This document shows, piece by piece, positions 9,007 to 20,499 of a stretch of 64,000 nucleotides of DNA (position 1 is the stretch's first letter; every line of letters begins with the position of its first letter). This DNA comes from Pseudomonas sp. 31-12 (GTDB taxonomy: Bacteria; Pseudomonadota; Gammaproteobacteria; Pseudomonadales; Pseudomonadaceae). The stretch is taken from assembly GCF_003151075.1 (NCBI RefSeq), contig NZ_CP029482.1:3596001-3660000 (forward strand), given 5' to 3'. A program made the position numbers and the translations under genes. The notes beneath the pieces were generated by a model. That model did no database searches, was not told the DNA's origin, and saw only the letters and a list, made by a program, of their open reading frames with translations.

Positions 9007-9936
9007 CTATGGCGACGTCAGTGTTGCGCGAGCGTTAACCGCACGCTTGAGCGTTTCACTCGGCAGCTCCTTGAACAACGCCCGGTAACTGCTGGAAAAC
9101 CGCCCCAAATGCCAGAACGACCAGTTCATCGCCACTTCGGCGACGGTGGTGTCATTCGGTGTTCGCGCGAGCAATTCGCGGTGTGCGCTGTTAAGGCGGC
9201 GCAGGCGCAGCCAGTGGGTCGGCGTCATCCCGGTGAAAGCCTTGAACGCGTGCTGCAACTGCCGCAGGGAAACCCCGGCGACCTGGGACAGCTCCAGCAG
9301 GTTGAGGGTTTCTTCCGGTGAATCGGCGGCCCATTCGCCGATGCGTTTCATCACCGCGCGTTCTTCGGTGCGGCGCTGCAGGCCGCCGCGATCGAGGCAC
9401 ACGCAGGCGTTGTCGAGGATGTACAGGCAATCCTCGAGCAGTTGCTGGGTCAGCGCTTCTTTGCTGGGCGGGTCGAGCGTTTCGGCGAGCCGGGTCAAGG
9501 TGCCGCTCAGCCAGCGGCTGAACAAGGCGTTCTGCCCCGAGTTCAGCGGTGACATGAACAAGCCTTCCAGCCGTGCGACATTCAAACCGTGACGCTGAAC
9601 GAACTCCGGACCGAACACCACCGCGACTTCCTGATAGTTCTCCGGGGTGATCCAGATGTTGCGGCTTTCGCCATTCAACACATACAGCGCGTTGTCGCTG
9701 CGATCGAAACAGAACGCCAGCGAACCCTCGGGCGCGCTGAAATTCTGCTCGACCCGGGTGTTCATCTGCTCTTCGTAAATCTCCACGCCTTGCAGGTCCA
9801 GGTAGCGCACACGCCCGGCGAAATGCCCCGGCGACATCTGCTGATAATGCTGGACCCAACCCGGCGTGGCGCGGATTTGCGCGGCGACATCGTCGGTGTT
9901 GAACGCTTGAACCTGGATCGGACTGGACGCTGACAT
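9007..9936 (-). CDS. AraC-family transcriptional regulator (EutR-like)
   Basis: The protein is 309 residues. The N-terminal two-thirds is a ligand-binding domain like those of EutR-type regulators, and the C-terminus (about 200-300) has two helix-turn-helix motifs, the first at LLELSQVAGVSLRQLQHAF and the second at TTVAEVAMNWSFWHLGRFSS. ATG 9936 has AAGGT upstream at good spacing. It is divergent from the glutamine-synthetase-like gene at 10098 across a 161-base gap, so it most likely controls the amine utilisation genes at 10098-13984 in response to an amine or its product. The inducer is inferred from context only. Confidence 0.9.
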   Translation of the reverse strand: MSASSPIQVQAFNTDDVAAQIRATPGWVQHYQQMSPGHFAGRVRYLDLQGVEIYEEQMNTRVEQNFSAPEGSLAFCFDRSDNALYVLNGESRNIWITPENYQEVAVVFGPEFVQRHGLNVARLEGLFMSPLNSGQNALFSRWLSGTLTRLAETLDPPSKEALTQQLLEDCLYILDNACVCLDRGGLQRRTEERAVMKRIGEWAADSPEETLNLLELSQVAGVSLRQLQHAFKAFTGMTPTHWLRLRRLNSAHRELLARTPNDTTVAEVAMNWSFWHLGRFSSSYRALFKELPSETLKRAVNARATLTSP

Positions 9937-10097
9937 GAATGACCTTACGCACTCGTTTGGTGCGTTTTGGTGCTGCTGAAAGTGGATAGATGGAACCGCA
10001 AGGCTCGCCCAAGATAGTCGTCAACGCGTCTCAGGGGAAGTGTGTGGTGGATGAAACCACCCTCCCCGGCGTTAATAAAACCAATAACGAGGTCTTT

Positions 10098-11456
10098 ATG
10101 AATGCCCCTTTCGATCAGCTGTTCACTTGGCTGAAAGATCACAAGATTACCGAAGTCGAGTGTGTCGTCAGCGACCTGACCGGCATTGCACGCGGCAAAA
10201 TCGCACCCACCAACAAGTTCCTGCATGAGCGAGGCATGCGCCTGCCGGAAAGTGTGTTGTTGCAAACGGTAACCGGGGACTTTGTCGACGACGACATCTA
10301 CTACGACCTGCTCGACCCGGCCGACATCGACATGGTCTGCAAGCCCGTCGCCGACGCGGTCTACGTGATTCCATGGGCCATCGAGCCGACCGCCATCGTG
10401 ATCCACGACACCTTCGACAAGTTCGGCAACCCGATCGAACTGTCGCCGCGCAACGTACTTAAGAAAGTCCTGCAGCTGTACACCGACAAAGGCTGGCGGC
10501 CGATTGTCGCGCCGGAAATGGAGTTCTACCTGACCCAACGCTGCGAAGACCCGGACTTGCCACTCAAGGCACCGCTGGGCCGTTCGGGCCGTGCGGAAAG
10601 CGGTCGTCAGTCGTTTTCCATCGACGCCGCGAACGAATTCGATCCGCTGTTCGAAGACGTCTACGACTGGTGCGAACTGCAAGGCCTGGACCTCGACACG
10701 CTGATCCACGAAGACGGCCCGGCGCAGATGGAAATCAACTTCCGTCATGGCGACGCGCTGGACCTCGCCGACCAGATCACCGTGTTCAAGCGCACCATGC
10801 GTGAGGCGGCGCTCAAGCACAACGTCGCCGCGACCTTTATGGCCAAGCCGATTGGCGATGAGCCCGGCAGCGCCATGCACATCCACCAGAGCGTGGTCGA
10901 CATTGCGACCGGGCAGCCGATCTTCGCCAATGCCGACGGCACGATGAGCGAGCTGTTCCTGCACCACATCGGCGGCCTGCAAAAGTACATTCCGAAAGTG
11001 CTGCCGATGTTCGCGCCCAACGTCAACTCGTTCCGCCGCTTCCTCCCGGACACTTCGGCACCGGTCAACGTCGAATGGGGCGAAGAAAACCGCACCGTCG
11101 GCCTGCGTGTGCCGACCTCCACGCCGGATTCGATGCGCGTGGAAAACCGCTTGCCGGGGGCTGACGCCAACCCGTACCTGGCGATCGCGGCCAGTTTGTT
11201 GTGCGGTTACCTGGGCATGGTTGAACGCATCGAGCCGAGTGCGGCGGTGCAAGGCCGAGCCTACGAGCGCCGCAACCTGCGCCTGCCGATCACCATCGAG
11301 GATGCGCTGACGCAGATGGAAGAGAGCGAAACCATCGGCCGGTATCTGGGCGACAAATTCGTGCGCGGTTACGTGGCGGTCAAGCGTGCCGAACACGAGA
11401 ACTTCAAACGGGTGATCAGCTCCTGGGAGCGTGAATTCCTGATGCTTAGCGTCTGA
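10098..11456 (+). CDS. Glutamine synthetase family protein, gamma-glutamylamine ligase (PuuA-like)
   Basis: The protein is 452 residues, shorter at the N-terminus than GlnA. It shows the GS catalytic signatures APEMEFYL, GSAMHIHQS and NRTVGLRVP. PuuA/SpuI-type members ligate glutamate to putrescine or other primary amines with ATP. ATG 10098 is preferred over the upstream in-frame ATG 9990 because GAGGT lies 5 bases before it and family similarity starts at FDQLFTWL. The neighbours are a polyamine-binding protein and an FAD amine oxidase, which fits the gamma-glutamylated amine pathway. Pseudomonads carry several paralogues, so the exact amine (putrescine, spermidine, ethanolamine-like) is open. 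Confidence 0.88.
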   Translation: MNAPFDQLFTWLKDHKITEVECVVSDLTGIARGKIAPTNKFLHERGMRLPESVLLQTVTGDFVDDDIYYDLLDPADIDMVCKPVADAVYVIPWAIEPTAIVIHDTFDKFGNPIELSPRNVLKKVLQLYTDKGWRPIVAPEMEFYLTQRCEDPDLPLKAPLGRSGRAESGRQSFSIDAANEFDPLFEDVYDWCELQGLDLDTLIHEDGPAQMEINFRHGDALDLADQITVFKRTMREAALKHNVAATFMAKPIGDEPGSAMHIHQSVVDIATGQPIFANADGTMSELFLHHIGGLQKYIPKVLPMFAPNVNSFRRFLPDTSAPVNVEWGEENRTVGLRVPTSTPDSMRVENRLPGADANPYLAIAASLLCGYLGMVERIEPSAAVQGRAYERRNLRLPITIEDALTQMEESETIGRYLGDKFVRGYVAVKRAEHENFKRVISSWEREFLMLSV

Positions 11457-11480
11457 CATTTGCGTTGTCTGTGAAGGCCT

Positions 11481-11547
11481 CATCGCGAGCAGGCTCGCTC
11501 CCACAGGGGAACGCATTCCAAATGTGGGAGCGAGCCTGCTCGCGATG
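11481..11547. repeat. REP palindromic pair (GTGGGAGCGAGCCTGCTCGC type)
   Basis: Two inverted arms, CATCGCGAGCAGGCTCGC at the left and its complement at the right, each about 25 bases with CTCCCACA on the inner side, are separated by about 17 bases. The pair lies between the GS-like gene and the periplasmic binding protein gene. It may stabilise upstream mRNA or attenuate transcription inside the operon. Confidence 0.9.
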
Positions 11548-11594
11548 GCGGCCGCCAGGACACCAGAAAAAATGCGGAAGAATCCAATAATTAG

Positions 11595-13984
<2,390 letters not shown>

Positions 13985-13987
13985 GTA

Positions 13988-14104
13988 CCTGTGGCGAGGG
14001 GGCTTGCCCCCGTTGGAGTGCGAAGCGCTGCCAGATATTTTGACAGTTACCTGAATTTTGGGGCTGCTGCGCAACCCAACGGGGGCAAGCCCCCTCGCCA
14101 CAGG
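13988..14104. repeat. REP palindromic pair (GTGGCGAGGGGGCTTGCCCCCG type)
   Basis: The outer arms CCTGTGGCGAGGGGGCTTGC and its complement enclose an inner segment carrying smaller palindromes. It lies just after the oxidase gene, ahead of the pqi operon. Confidence 0.9.
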
Positions 14105-14213
14105 TCGCCGTCTATCCCAATGAAATGTTTAGGCCTTTCGATTTGCTCAATCGCAAGGCACTTCTATATTGAGGAGGTGCTCTGACTTTCCTGCGTTCTG
14201 GCGAGTGCGGCCT

Positions 14214-14810
14214 ATGGCTACGACTGACCAACTGATCATCTGCGAGCACTGCGACTGCGTGTATGAAAAAGTCACGCTCGCCAAACATCAAAAAACCCTG
14301 TGCACGCGCTGCGGCGGTGTGCTCCAGCGCTATAACGGCCTGACGGTGGAACAACGCCTGGCGTTGACCTGGACGGCGTTGATGCTGTGGATTTTCGCCA
14401 ATTTCTACCCGGTCATGAGCATCAGCCTCAAAGGCCTGAAAAACAGCGCAACCCTCTGGGATTCGGTCTTGGCCCTGAGCCTGGGACCGATCACCTTCAT
14501 CGCCATGGTGGCCGCGATCTCGATGATCATCGCGCCGATCTTCCAGCTGTTGTTGTTGATCTGGGTGCTGAGCTACGCCCTCGCCTCCCGACGCGCACCC
14601 GGCTTTAAATTCTGCATGCGCTGGCTGGAAACCCTGCGGCCCTGGAGCATGCTCGAAGTCTGCCTGCTGGGGGCGATGGTCGCGGTGATCAAACTCGCCG
14701 GGCTGCTGGATGTGCTGCCCGGCATCGGTCTGTTTGCGCTGGCCGTGCTCAGCCTGATGATGATCCGCATCGCCGGGCGCGATGTCCGTGATCTGTGGGA
14801 CACCTTATGA
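14214..14810 (+). CDS. pqiA: Paraquat-inducible protein A, first copy
   Basis: The protein is 198 residues, about half the length of E. coli PqiA. The N-terminal zinc-ribbon-like cysteines CEHCDC and CTRCGG are followed by four hydrophobic segments. PqiA is the inner-membrane partner of the MCE protein PqiB in an intermembrane lipid transport path. ATG 14214 is chosen because similarity begins at TDQLIICEHC; the frame extends 15 codons further, and GGAGG at 14173 fits neither start well. The next pqiA half overlaps it by 4 bases (ATGA). Confidence 0.88.
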   Translation: MATTDQLIICEHCDCVYEKVTLAKHQKTLCTRCGGVLQRYNGLTVEQRLALTWTALMLWIFANFYPVMSISLKGLKNSATLWDSVLALSLGPITFIAMVAAISMIIAPIFQLLLLIWVLSYALASRRAPGFKFCMRWLETLRPWSMLEVCLLGAMVAVIKLAGLLDVLPGIGLFALAVLSLMMIRIAGRDVRDLWDTL

Positions 14811-15466
14811 CAAGGCCTCCGGTCGCCAGCGAACTCAACCTGTGCCTCTGTCACAGCTGCGGGCTGGCTTGTGACATGACCCATGATCCCCACGAATGCG
14901 AGCGCTGCGGCGCGCCACTGCATCGGCGCAAAACCAACGCGCTGGCCCGGACCTGGGCCTACCTGTTGGCCTCGTTGGTGTTTTACATCCCGGCCAATCT
15001 GTTGCCGGTGATGAACACCAAAATGGTCGGCAACGGCGCTGACAGCACGATCATGAGTGGCGTGCTGGATTTCTGGCAGCACGGCGCCTGGGACATTGCC
15101 CTGATCATTTTTATCGCCAGCATCGCGGTGCCGGGCATCAAGTTCGGCGCCCTGATGCTGTTGCTGGTCACGGTGCAGCGCGACAGCCTGTGGGCGCGCA
15201 AGGAACGCTCGAAGCTTTACCGTTTCGTCGAGGTCATCGGTTACTGGTCCATGCTCGATGTGATCGTGGTGGCCCTGGTGGCCTCACTGGTGAAGTTCCA
15301 GGCCCTGGCCGATATCGAACCGCGCCCGGGCATTCTGTTTTTTGGTCTGGTGGTGGTGTTCACCATGCTGTCAGCGATGAGTTTTGATCCGCGCATGATC
15401 TGGGATCAGGAGCGCGATCAACCCTCACAAAACGAGGAGGACATGGATGAAGTCGCAAGCCACTGA
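14807..15466 (+). CDS. pqiA: Paraquat-inducible protein A, second copy
   Basis: The protein is 219 residues with its own cysteine pairs (CLCHSCGLAC and CERCGAP), followed by four membrane segments. It is equivalent to the second half of the fused E. coli PqiA. ATG 14807 overlaps the stop of the first copy, so the two are translationally coupled and probably form one complex. The end overlaps the pqiB gene by 20 bases. Confidence 0.9.
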   Translation: MTRPPVASELNLCLCHSCGLACDMTHDPHECERCGAPLHRRKTNALARTWAYLLASLVFYIPANLLPVMNTKMVGNGADSTIMSGVLDFWQHGAWDIALIIFIASIAVPGIKFGALMLLLVTVQRDSLWARKERSKLYRFVEVIGYWSMLDVIVVALVASLVKFQALADIEPRPGILFFGLVVVFTMLSAMSFDPRMIWDQERDQPSQNEEDMDEVASH

Positions 15467-17102
15467 CGGGCCGCAAGCCCCTGGGCAGGCCCCCATCAAG
15501 ACCCGTCGATTCAGCATTTCGATGGTCTGGATCGTGCCAATCGTTGCGGTACTGGTGGGCATTTCCCTGGTCGTCCACAGCATGATGCAGGAAGGCCCGA
15601 CCATCACCGTCACCTTCAAGACCGGCAACGGCCTCACCGCCAACAAGACCGAGGTCAAATACCGCAACGTGGTGATCGGGCAGGTCTCGGACGTGGAACT
15701 GAGCGACGATCAGAAGAGTGTCAACGCCACGATCAAACTCGCCAAAACGGCGGAAAGCTTCACCCGCGAAGACTCGCAGTTCTGGGTGGTGCGCCCGCGT
15801 ATCGGTGCCGGCGGCGTGTCGGGCATCGACACGTTGCTTTCCGGTGACTACATCGGCGCCGACATAGGCCAGGCCAACAACCGCTCGAAAAACTTCACGG
15901 GTCTGGAAAATCCGCCACCCATCACCTATGGCGAGCCGGGCAAACGCTTTACCTTGCACACCCAGGACCTCGGGTCGCTGGACATTGGCTCGCCGGTTTA
16001 CTACCGGAAAATCCCGGTCGGCCAGGTCGTGGCCTACGCCCTGGACCCTGACGGCAAAGGCGTGAACATCGACCTGTTCATTCACTCACCGAATGACGCC
16101 TATGTCACCGAAAATACCCGGTTCTGGAACGCCAGCGGCATCGACGTCAGCGTGGGCGCCAATGGCTTCGCAGTGAAGACCGAGTCGTTGTCCTCGCTGT
16201 TGGTGGGCGGCATCGCCTTTCGCGCGCCGGAGTACAGCCCCAACGATAAACCGGCGCCGGAAGAGTATGCCTACGAACTGTTTTCCGACCAGCAAACGGC
16301 CCTCGCCCCGCCCAGTGGCAAGGGCCAATACTTGAGCCTGCGTTTCGACCAGGCCCTGCGCGGCCTCAAGATCGATGCACCGGTGGAGTTCCTCGGTGTG
16401 GAGTTCGGCAAAGTGGTGTCGATCAATCTGGATTTCGATGCGAAAAAGCGCACCTTCCCGGTCAACGTCGGCATCGTGATCTACCCGCAGCGCCTCGGTA
16501 TGGCCCACACCAAAATGCTACAGGCGCTCAATCATGATCCCAATGATGAAGCTGCGGGTGTGCGGTTGATGGGCACCTTTATCGAGAACGGTCTGCGCGC
16601 CCAGGCCCGTAGCGGCAATCTGCTGACCGGCCAGCTGTACATCTCGCTGGATTTCTACCCCAAGGCCGAGAAAGTCGCGTTCGACCCGAGCGTCCGTCCG
16701 GTCAGTATTCCCACCGTCCCCGGCAGCCTCGAACAGTTGCAGGAGAAACTGGAAGGCATGGTCGACAAGATCAATCAACTGCCGATCGGGCGGATTGCCG
16801 GCAATCTGGACAGCAACCTCGTCGAACTGCGCAAAGGCCTCGCCCAGTTCAACGCCAAGACCTTGCCGGGCGTGCAAACCACCCTGGCCGATGTCAGCAA
16901 GACGCTGCAATCGGCCAGTTCGACCCTGGCCGAAGACTCACCGCAGCGGGAACAGTTGACCCAGACCCTGGACGAACTCGGACGCATGTCGCGCTCCTTG
17001 CGTGAACTCTCGGATTACCTGGGACGGCATCCGGAATCGCTGATTCGCGGCCGACCCAATAATGCCGCACCGATCGACCTACAGGCACCACCGCGCAACT
17101 GA
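15447..17102 (+). CDS. pqiB: MCE-domain intermembrane lipid transport protein PqiB
   Basis: The protein is 551 residues. One N-terminal membrane helix (about 28-48, MVWIVPIVAVLVGISLVV) precedes three MCE/MlaD repeats, beginning at TITVTFKTGNGLTANKTEV, at FTLHTQDLGSLDIGSPVYY and at YLSLRFDQALRGLKIDAPVE. The C-terminal region (about 430-530) is helical and coiled-coil-like. In E. coli, PqiB builds a periplasm-spanning tube between PqiA and the lipoprotein PqiC. The order pqiA-pqiA-pqiB-pqiC is intact here, and the ATG follows GAGGAGGAC. The length is normal for the family. Confidence 0.94.
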   Translation: MKSQATDGPQAPGQAPIKTRRFSISMVWIVPIVAVLVGISLVVHSMMQEGPTITVTFKTGNGLTANKTEVKYRNVVIGQVSDVELSDDQKSVNATIKLAKTAESFTREDSQFWVVRPRIGAGGVSGIDTLLSGDYIGADIGQANNRSKNFTGLENPPPITYGEPGKRFTLHTQDLGSLDIGSPVYYRKIPVGQVVAYALDPDGKGVNIDLFIHSPNDAYVTENTRFWNASGIDVSVGANGFAVKTESLSSLLVGGIAFRAPEYSPNDKPAPEEYAYELFSDQQTALAPPSGKGQYLSLRFDQALRGLKIDAPVEFLGVEFGKVVSINLDFDAKKRTFPVNVGIVIYPQRLGMAHTKMLQALNHDPNDEAAGVRLMGTFIENGLRAQARSGNLLTGQLYISLDFYPKAEKVAFDPSVRPVSIPTVPGSLEQLQEKLEGMVDKINQLPIGRIAGNLDSNLVELRKGLAQFNAKTLPGVQTTLADVSKTLQSASSTLAEDSPQREQLTQTLDELGRMSRSLRELSDYLGRHPESLIRGRPNNAAPIDLQAPPRN

Positions 17103-17118
17103 CCACAGGAGCAACACC

Positions 17119-17679
17119 ATGGCTTTATCGCTGAAGATCACCTTGGTCACCGCGCTGTTACTGCTCACCGCTTGCCGCAGTGATCCAATCCAGTTCCACA
17201 CCCTGATGCCGACCCAATTGGGCACTCAATCCAGGGCCGGTGCGGCGGAGATTCAGATTGAAGGCATCAGCGTTCCGCCTCAGGTTGATCGTCCGCAGAT
17301 CGTCATCCGCCAGGGCAACAGCGGCCTGGCCATACTCGAAACCGAATGGTGGGCCGCCAGTCTGGTGGATGAATTGCGCAGCGCCATGGTCGATCAACTG
17401 CTCAACACTAACCCTCAGCGCAAACTGTCCGTGCGCCTGGATGTGCAGCGCTTCGACTCAATTCCAGGGCAATATGCATTGATCGACGTCAAATGGCGCC
17501 TGCGCAACCTCGGCGAAAGCGATGCCACGCTGCTGACCTGCCGCAGCACCTTGCAGACCCCCTCCGGCCCCAGCATCGATGAATTGGTGGTGGCGCATCA
17601 AAACAACGTCAAGCGTCTGGCCGCGGCGATCAGTCAGGCTGCCGGCGGAGCGTCGAGAGGCTGCCCATCCAGTCAATGA
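17119..17679 (+). CDS. pqiC: Outer-membrane lipoprotein PqiC (ABC-type transport auxiliary family)
   Basis: The protein is 186 residues. The signal peptide ends in the lipobox LLTACRS, with lipidated Cys near residue 17. The mature part belongs to the PqiC/YmbA family (YLSLRF-independent; conserved VDRPQIVIRQG and ETEWWAASLVDELR). ATG 17119 has AGGAGC upstream, so the longer in-frame start at 17062 inside pqiB is not used. PqiC is thought to anchor the PqiB tube at the outer membrane. It is the last gene of the pqi operon. Confidence 0.9.
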   Translation: MALSLKITLVTALLLLTACRSDPIQFHTLMPTQLGTQSRAGAAEIQIEGISVPPQVDRPQIVIRQGNSGLAILETEWWAASLVDELRSAMVDQLLNTNPQRKLSVRLDVQRFDSIPGQYALIDVKWRLRNLGESDATLLTCRSTLQTPSGPSIDELVVAHQNNVKRLAAAISQAAGGASRGCPSSQ

Positions 17680-17736
17680 TGACATCGTTTGATTCAGATC
17701 CATCGGGCAAGGAGCCGAGGTGCTGCTAATCTGAAT

Positions 17737-17755
17737 GAAAATGACATGCATTAAC
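17737..17755. promoter_or_regulatory. Candidate Fur box upstream of ferric iron transporter
   Basis: GAAAATGACATGCATTAAC matches the 19-base Fur consensus GATAATGATAATCATTATC at 14 positions by eye. It lies about 130 bases before the iron-binding protein gene, in an AT-richer stretch (17680-17886) that also contains TTGACG and TTATTTTCTC promoter-like sequence. Iron-dependent repression by Fur is the inference. Confidence 0.5.
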
Positions 17756-17886
17756 GGTTTCTTTGACGTTATTTTCTCATTTTGCTCTCTACATTCCCTG
17801 CGACTCACACCCTGCAAACGGTTCGCATCGATTTGCCAGCGAATAGACGTGCATGACTTCCAACAAGAACAGGAGCTGCCGACAGA

Positions 17887-18897
17887 ATGATCCCCCCTAT
17901 CCCTTCCTTCCTCAAAACAGCCTTGCTGGCCACCACACTGCTCAGCGCCGGACAGGTGTTTGCAGCGGACGACGGCATCGTGGTCTACAACGCGCAACAC
18001 GAAAGCCTGACCAAAGCCTGGGTCGAGGGCTTCACCAAGGAAACCGGTATCAAGGTCACCGTGCGCAATGGCGACGACACCGAGATGGGCAATCAGATCG
18101 TGCAGGAAGGCGCCGCCTCCCCGGCTGATGTGTTTCTGACTGAAAACTCCCCGGCCATGGTGCTGGTGGACAATGCGGGGCTGTTTGCACCGGTTGCGCC
18201 AACGACGCTGGAGCAAGTCGATGCGGCTTATCGTCCGGCCCACGGCAAATGGGTCGGGATCGCCGCGCGCTCCACGGTGTTTGTCTATAACCCGAGCAAA
18301 CTGCCTGAAGCGGACCTGCCGAAATCGCTGATGGACCTCGCCACCCCCGCCTGGAAAGGTCGTTGGGGCGCTTCGCCGGCCGGGGCCGATTTCCAGGCCA
18401 TCGTCGCTGCCGTGCTGGAACTCAAGGGCGAAGCAGCCACACTCGAATGGCTCAAAGGCATGAAAACCAACTTCACCGCCTATCGTGGCAACAGCTCGGT
18501 GCTCAAAGCGGTTAATGCCGGGCAGATCGACAGCGGCGTTATCTATCACTATTACAGCTTCGGCGACCAGGCCAAGACCGGCGAGAACAGCAAGAACACC
18601 GCCCTGCACTACTTCAAGCACAAGGATCCCGGCGCGTTTGTCAGCATTTCCGGTGGCGGCGTTCTGGCATCCAGCAAACACAAGGAACAGGCCCAGGCAT
18701 TGCTGAAATGGATCACCGGCAAGGACGGCCAGGAGATTCTCAAGACCGGCAAATCGTTTGAATATGCCGTGGGCAAAAACGCCGAATCCAATCCGAAACT
18801 GGTGCCTTTGCAGCAGCTCGACGCCCCTGCGGTCGATGCCTCAAAACTCGACAGCAAAAAAGCCGTGGAGCTGATGACTCAGGCGGGACTGCTTTAA
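17887..18897 (+). CDS. Ferric iron ABC transporter periplasmic binding protein (FbpA/AfuA-like)
   Basis: The protein is 336 residues. The signal peptide is cleaved after QVFAA (about residue 27), and the mature protein begins DDGIVVYNAQHESL. The SGVIYHYYSF motif near residue 220 carries the tyrosine pair that binds ferric iron in FbpA-type proteins, and GNQIVQEG and DVFLTENSPAMV are typical of the family. It delivers Fe3+ to the permease and ATPase encoded next. A Fur-like site lies upstream. The stop directly abuts the permease start. Confidence 0.92.
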   Translation: MIPPIPSFLKTALLATTLLSAGQVFAADDGIVVYNAQHESLTKAWVEGFTKETGIKVTVRNGDDTEMGNQIVQEGAASPADVFLTENSPAMVLVDNAGLFAPVAPTTLEQVDAAYRPAHGKWVGIAARSTVFVYNPSKLPEADLPKSLMDLATPAWKGRWGASPAGADFQAIVAAVLELKGEAATLEWLKGMKTNFTAYRGNSSVLKAVNAGQIDSGVIYHYYSFGDQAKTGENSKNTALHYFKHKDPGAFVSISGGGVLASSKHKEQAQALLKWITGKDGQEILKTGKSFEYAVGKNAESNPKLVPLQQLDAPAVDASKLDSKKAVELMTQAGLL

Positions 18898-20499
18898 GTG
18901 ATGCCTGAAACCCTGCCAACGGGTATCCCCACGGCGATACCCGACAACCTGCGACGCCGCGCCCGCGGCATCTTCGCCGGTCGCGGGGGCGCGTGGGTGG
19001 TCGGTTTGTCGGTGCTGGTGTCGCTGCTGGCATTGATGCCGATTGCCTTCGTCATCGGCGTGTCGATACAAACCGGTTGGGCGACGCTGGTGCCGCTGGT
19101 ATTCCGGCCACGTGTCGGCGAATTGCTGGTCAACACCGTGTTGCTGGTGGTGATCACCATTCCCCTGTGCGTGGTGCTTGGCCTGGCCCTGGCCTGGCTG
19201 ACCGAACGCACCAACCTGCCGGGACGACGGGGCTGGTCGTTGTTGGCCACCGCGCCGCTGGCTGTGCCGGCGTTCGTTCACAGTTATGCGTGGGTCAGCC
19301 TGGTTCCACCGATCCATGGCCTGTTTGCCGGGGTGCTGGTCTCGGTGATCGCCTACTTCCCGTTCCTGTACCTGCCGATCGCGGCGACCCTGCGCCGGCT
19401 CGACCCGGCGATCGAAGACGTCGCCGAATCCCTTGGGCTCAAACCCTGGGCAATCTTCTGGCGAGTGGTGATACCGCAACTGCGCCTGGCCATCTGCGGC
19501 GGCGCCTTGCTGGTGGGTCTGCACCTGCTGGCCGAATATGGCTTGTACGCAATGATCCGCTTCGACACCTTCACCACGGCGATCTTCGATCAGTTCAAAT
19601 CCACCTTCAACGGCCCCGCCGCGCACATGCTGGCCAGCGTGCTCGCCCTGTGTTGCCTGCTGATGCTGACCGTCGAATCCGCCGCTCGCGGCACAGCGCG
19701 TTACGCCCGGGTCGGTTCCGGCAGCGCTCGTGAACAGCGGGTTGTGCGTCTGGGCGCGCAAGCCACCGTGTTCGGATTGATCCTGCAAATCACCACCTGC
19801 GCGCTGGCACTCGGTGTGCCGCTGATCACCCTTGGCAAATGGCTGATCGCCGGCGGCACGCAAGTCTGGGACCTGGCCGAACTGATGCCCGCGCTGGAAC
19901 AAACCCTGCTGCTGGGGATTTGCGGCGCAATCCTCACCACGGGCGCCGCCATTCCGATTGCCTGGCTGTCGATCCGCTCACCGGGGCGGCTACAACGATG
20001 GCTGGAAGGCTGCAACTACATCACCAGTTCGTTGCCCGGGATCGTCGTGGCCCTGGCCCTGGTCACCATCACGATTCATTTCGCCCGGCCTATTTACCAG
20101 ACCACGGTCATGGTGTTGCTGGCGTATCTGCTGATGTTTTTGCCCCGCGCCCTGGTAAGTTTGCGTGCAGGCATTGCGCAGGCGCCGATAGAACTGGAAT
20201 ACATGGCGCGCAGCCTCGGCCGTTCGCCTGCGCGGGCCTTGTGGCTGATCACCCTGCGCCTGGCCGCGCCGGGGGCTGCCGCGGGTGCTGCGCTGGTGTT
20301 TCTGGCGATCACCAATGAGCTGACCGCCACTCTGTTGCTCGCCCCCAACGGCACGCGCACCCTGGCCACCGGTTTCTGGGCACTGACCAGCGAAATCGAC
20401 TACGCCGCCGCGGCGCCCTATGCCCTGCTGATGATTGTGCTGTCGCTTCCGTTGACCGGACTTCTTTATCACCAATCCAAACGAACGGCTGGCCGATGA
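18898..20499 (+). CDS. Ferric iron ABC transporter permease, two fused domains (FbpB-like)
   Basis: The protein is 533 residues with about twelve membrane helices in two permease domains. Each domain has an EAA-type loop that contacts the ATPase: [20 protein letters not shown] near residue 175 and [20 protein letters not shown] near 435. The fused dimer is normal for FbpB/SfuB. The frame starts with GTG 18898 immediately followed by ATG 18901; either may be used. It overlaps the ATPase gene by 4 bases. Confidence 0.92.
   Translation: MMPETLPTGIPTAIPDNLRRRARGIFAGRGGAWVVGLSVLVSLLALMPIAFVIGVSIQTGWATLVPLVFRPRVGELLVNTVLLVVITIPLCVVLGLALAWLTERTNLPGRRGWSLLATAPLAVPAFVHSYAWVSLVPPIHGLFAGVLVSVIAYFPFLYLPIAATLRRLDPAIEDVAESLGLKPWAIFWRVVIPQLRLAICGGALLVGLHLLAEYGLYAMIRFDTFTTAIFDQFKSTFNGPAAHMLASVLALCCLLMLTVESAARGTARYARVGSGSAREQRVVRLGAQATVFGLILQITTCALALGVPLITLGKWLIAGGTQVWDLAELMPALEQTLLLGICGAILTTGAAIPIAWLSIRSPGRLQRWLEGCNYITSSLPGIVVALALVTITIHFARPIYQTTVMVLLAYLLMFLPRALVSLRAGIAQAPIELEYMARSLGRSPARALWLITLRLAAPGAAAGAALVFLAITNELTATLLLAPNGTRTLATGFWALTSEIDYAAAAPYALLMIVLSLPLTGLLYHQSKRTAGR

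Noticed and set aside
9937..10097. Sigma-54 promoter before the glutamine-synthetase-like gene
   Set aside because: The stretch TGGAACCGCAAGGCTCGC was considered, but the spacing and the conserved GG and GC do not fit the -24/-12 consensus.
9945..11516. A 523-codon open frame on - opposite the glutamine-synthetase-like gene
   Set aside because: Composition is that of an antisense frame, it runs into a REP element, and the + strand gene has the GS signatures.
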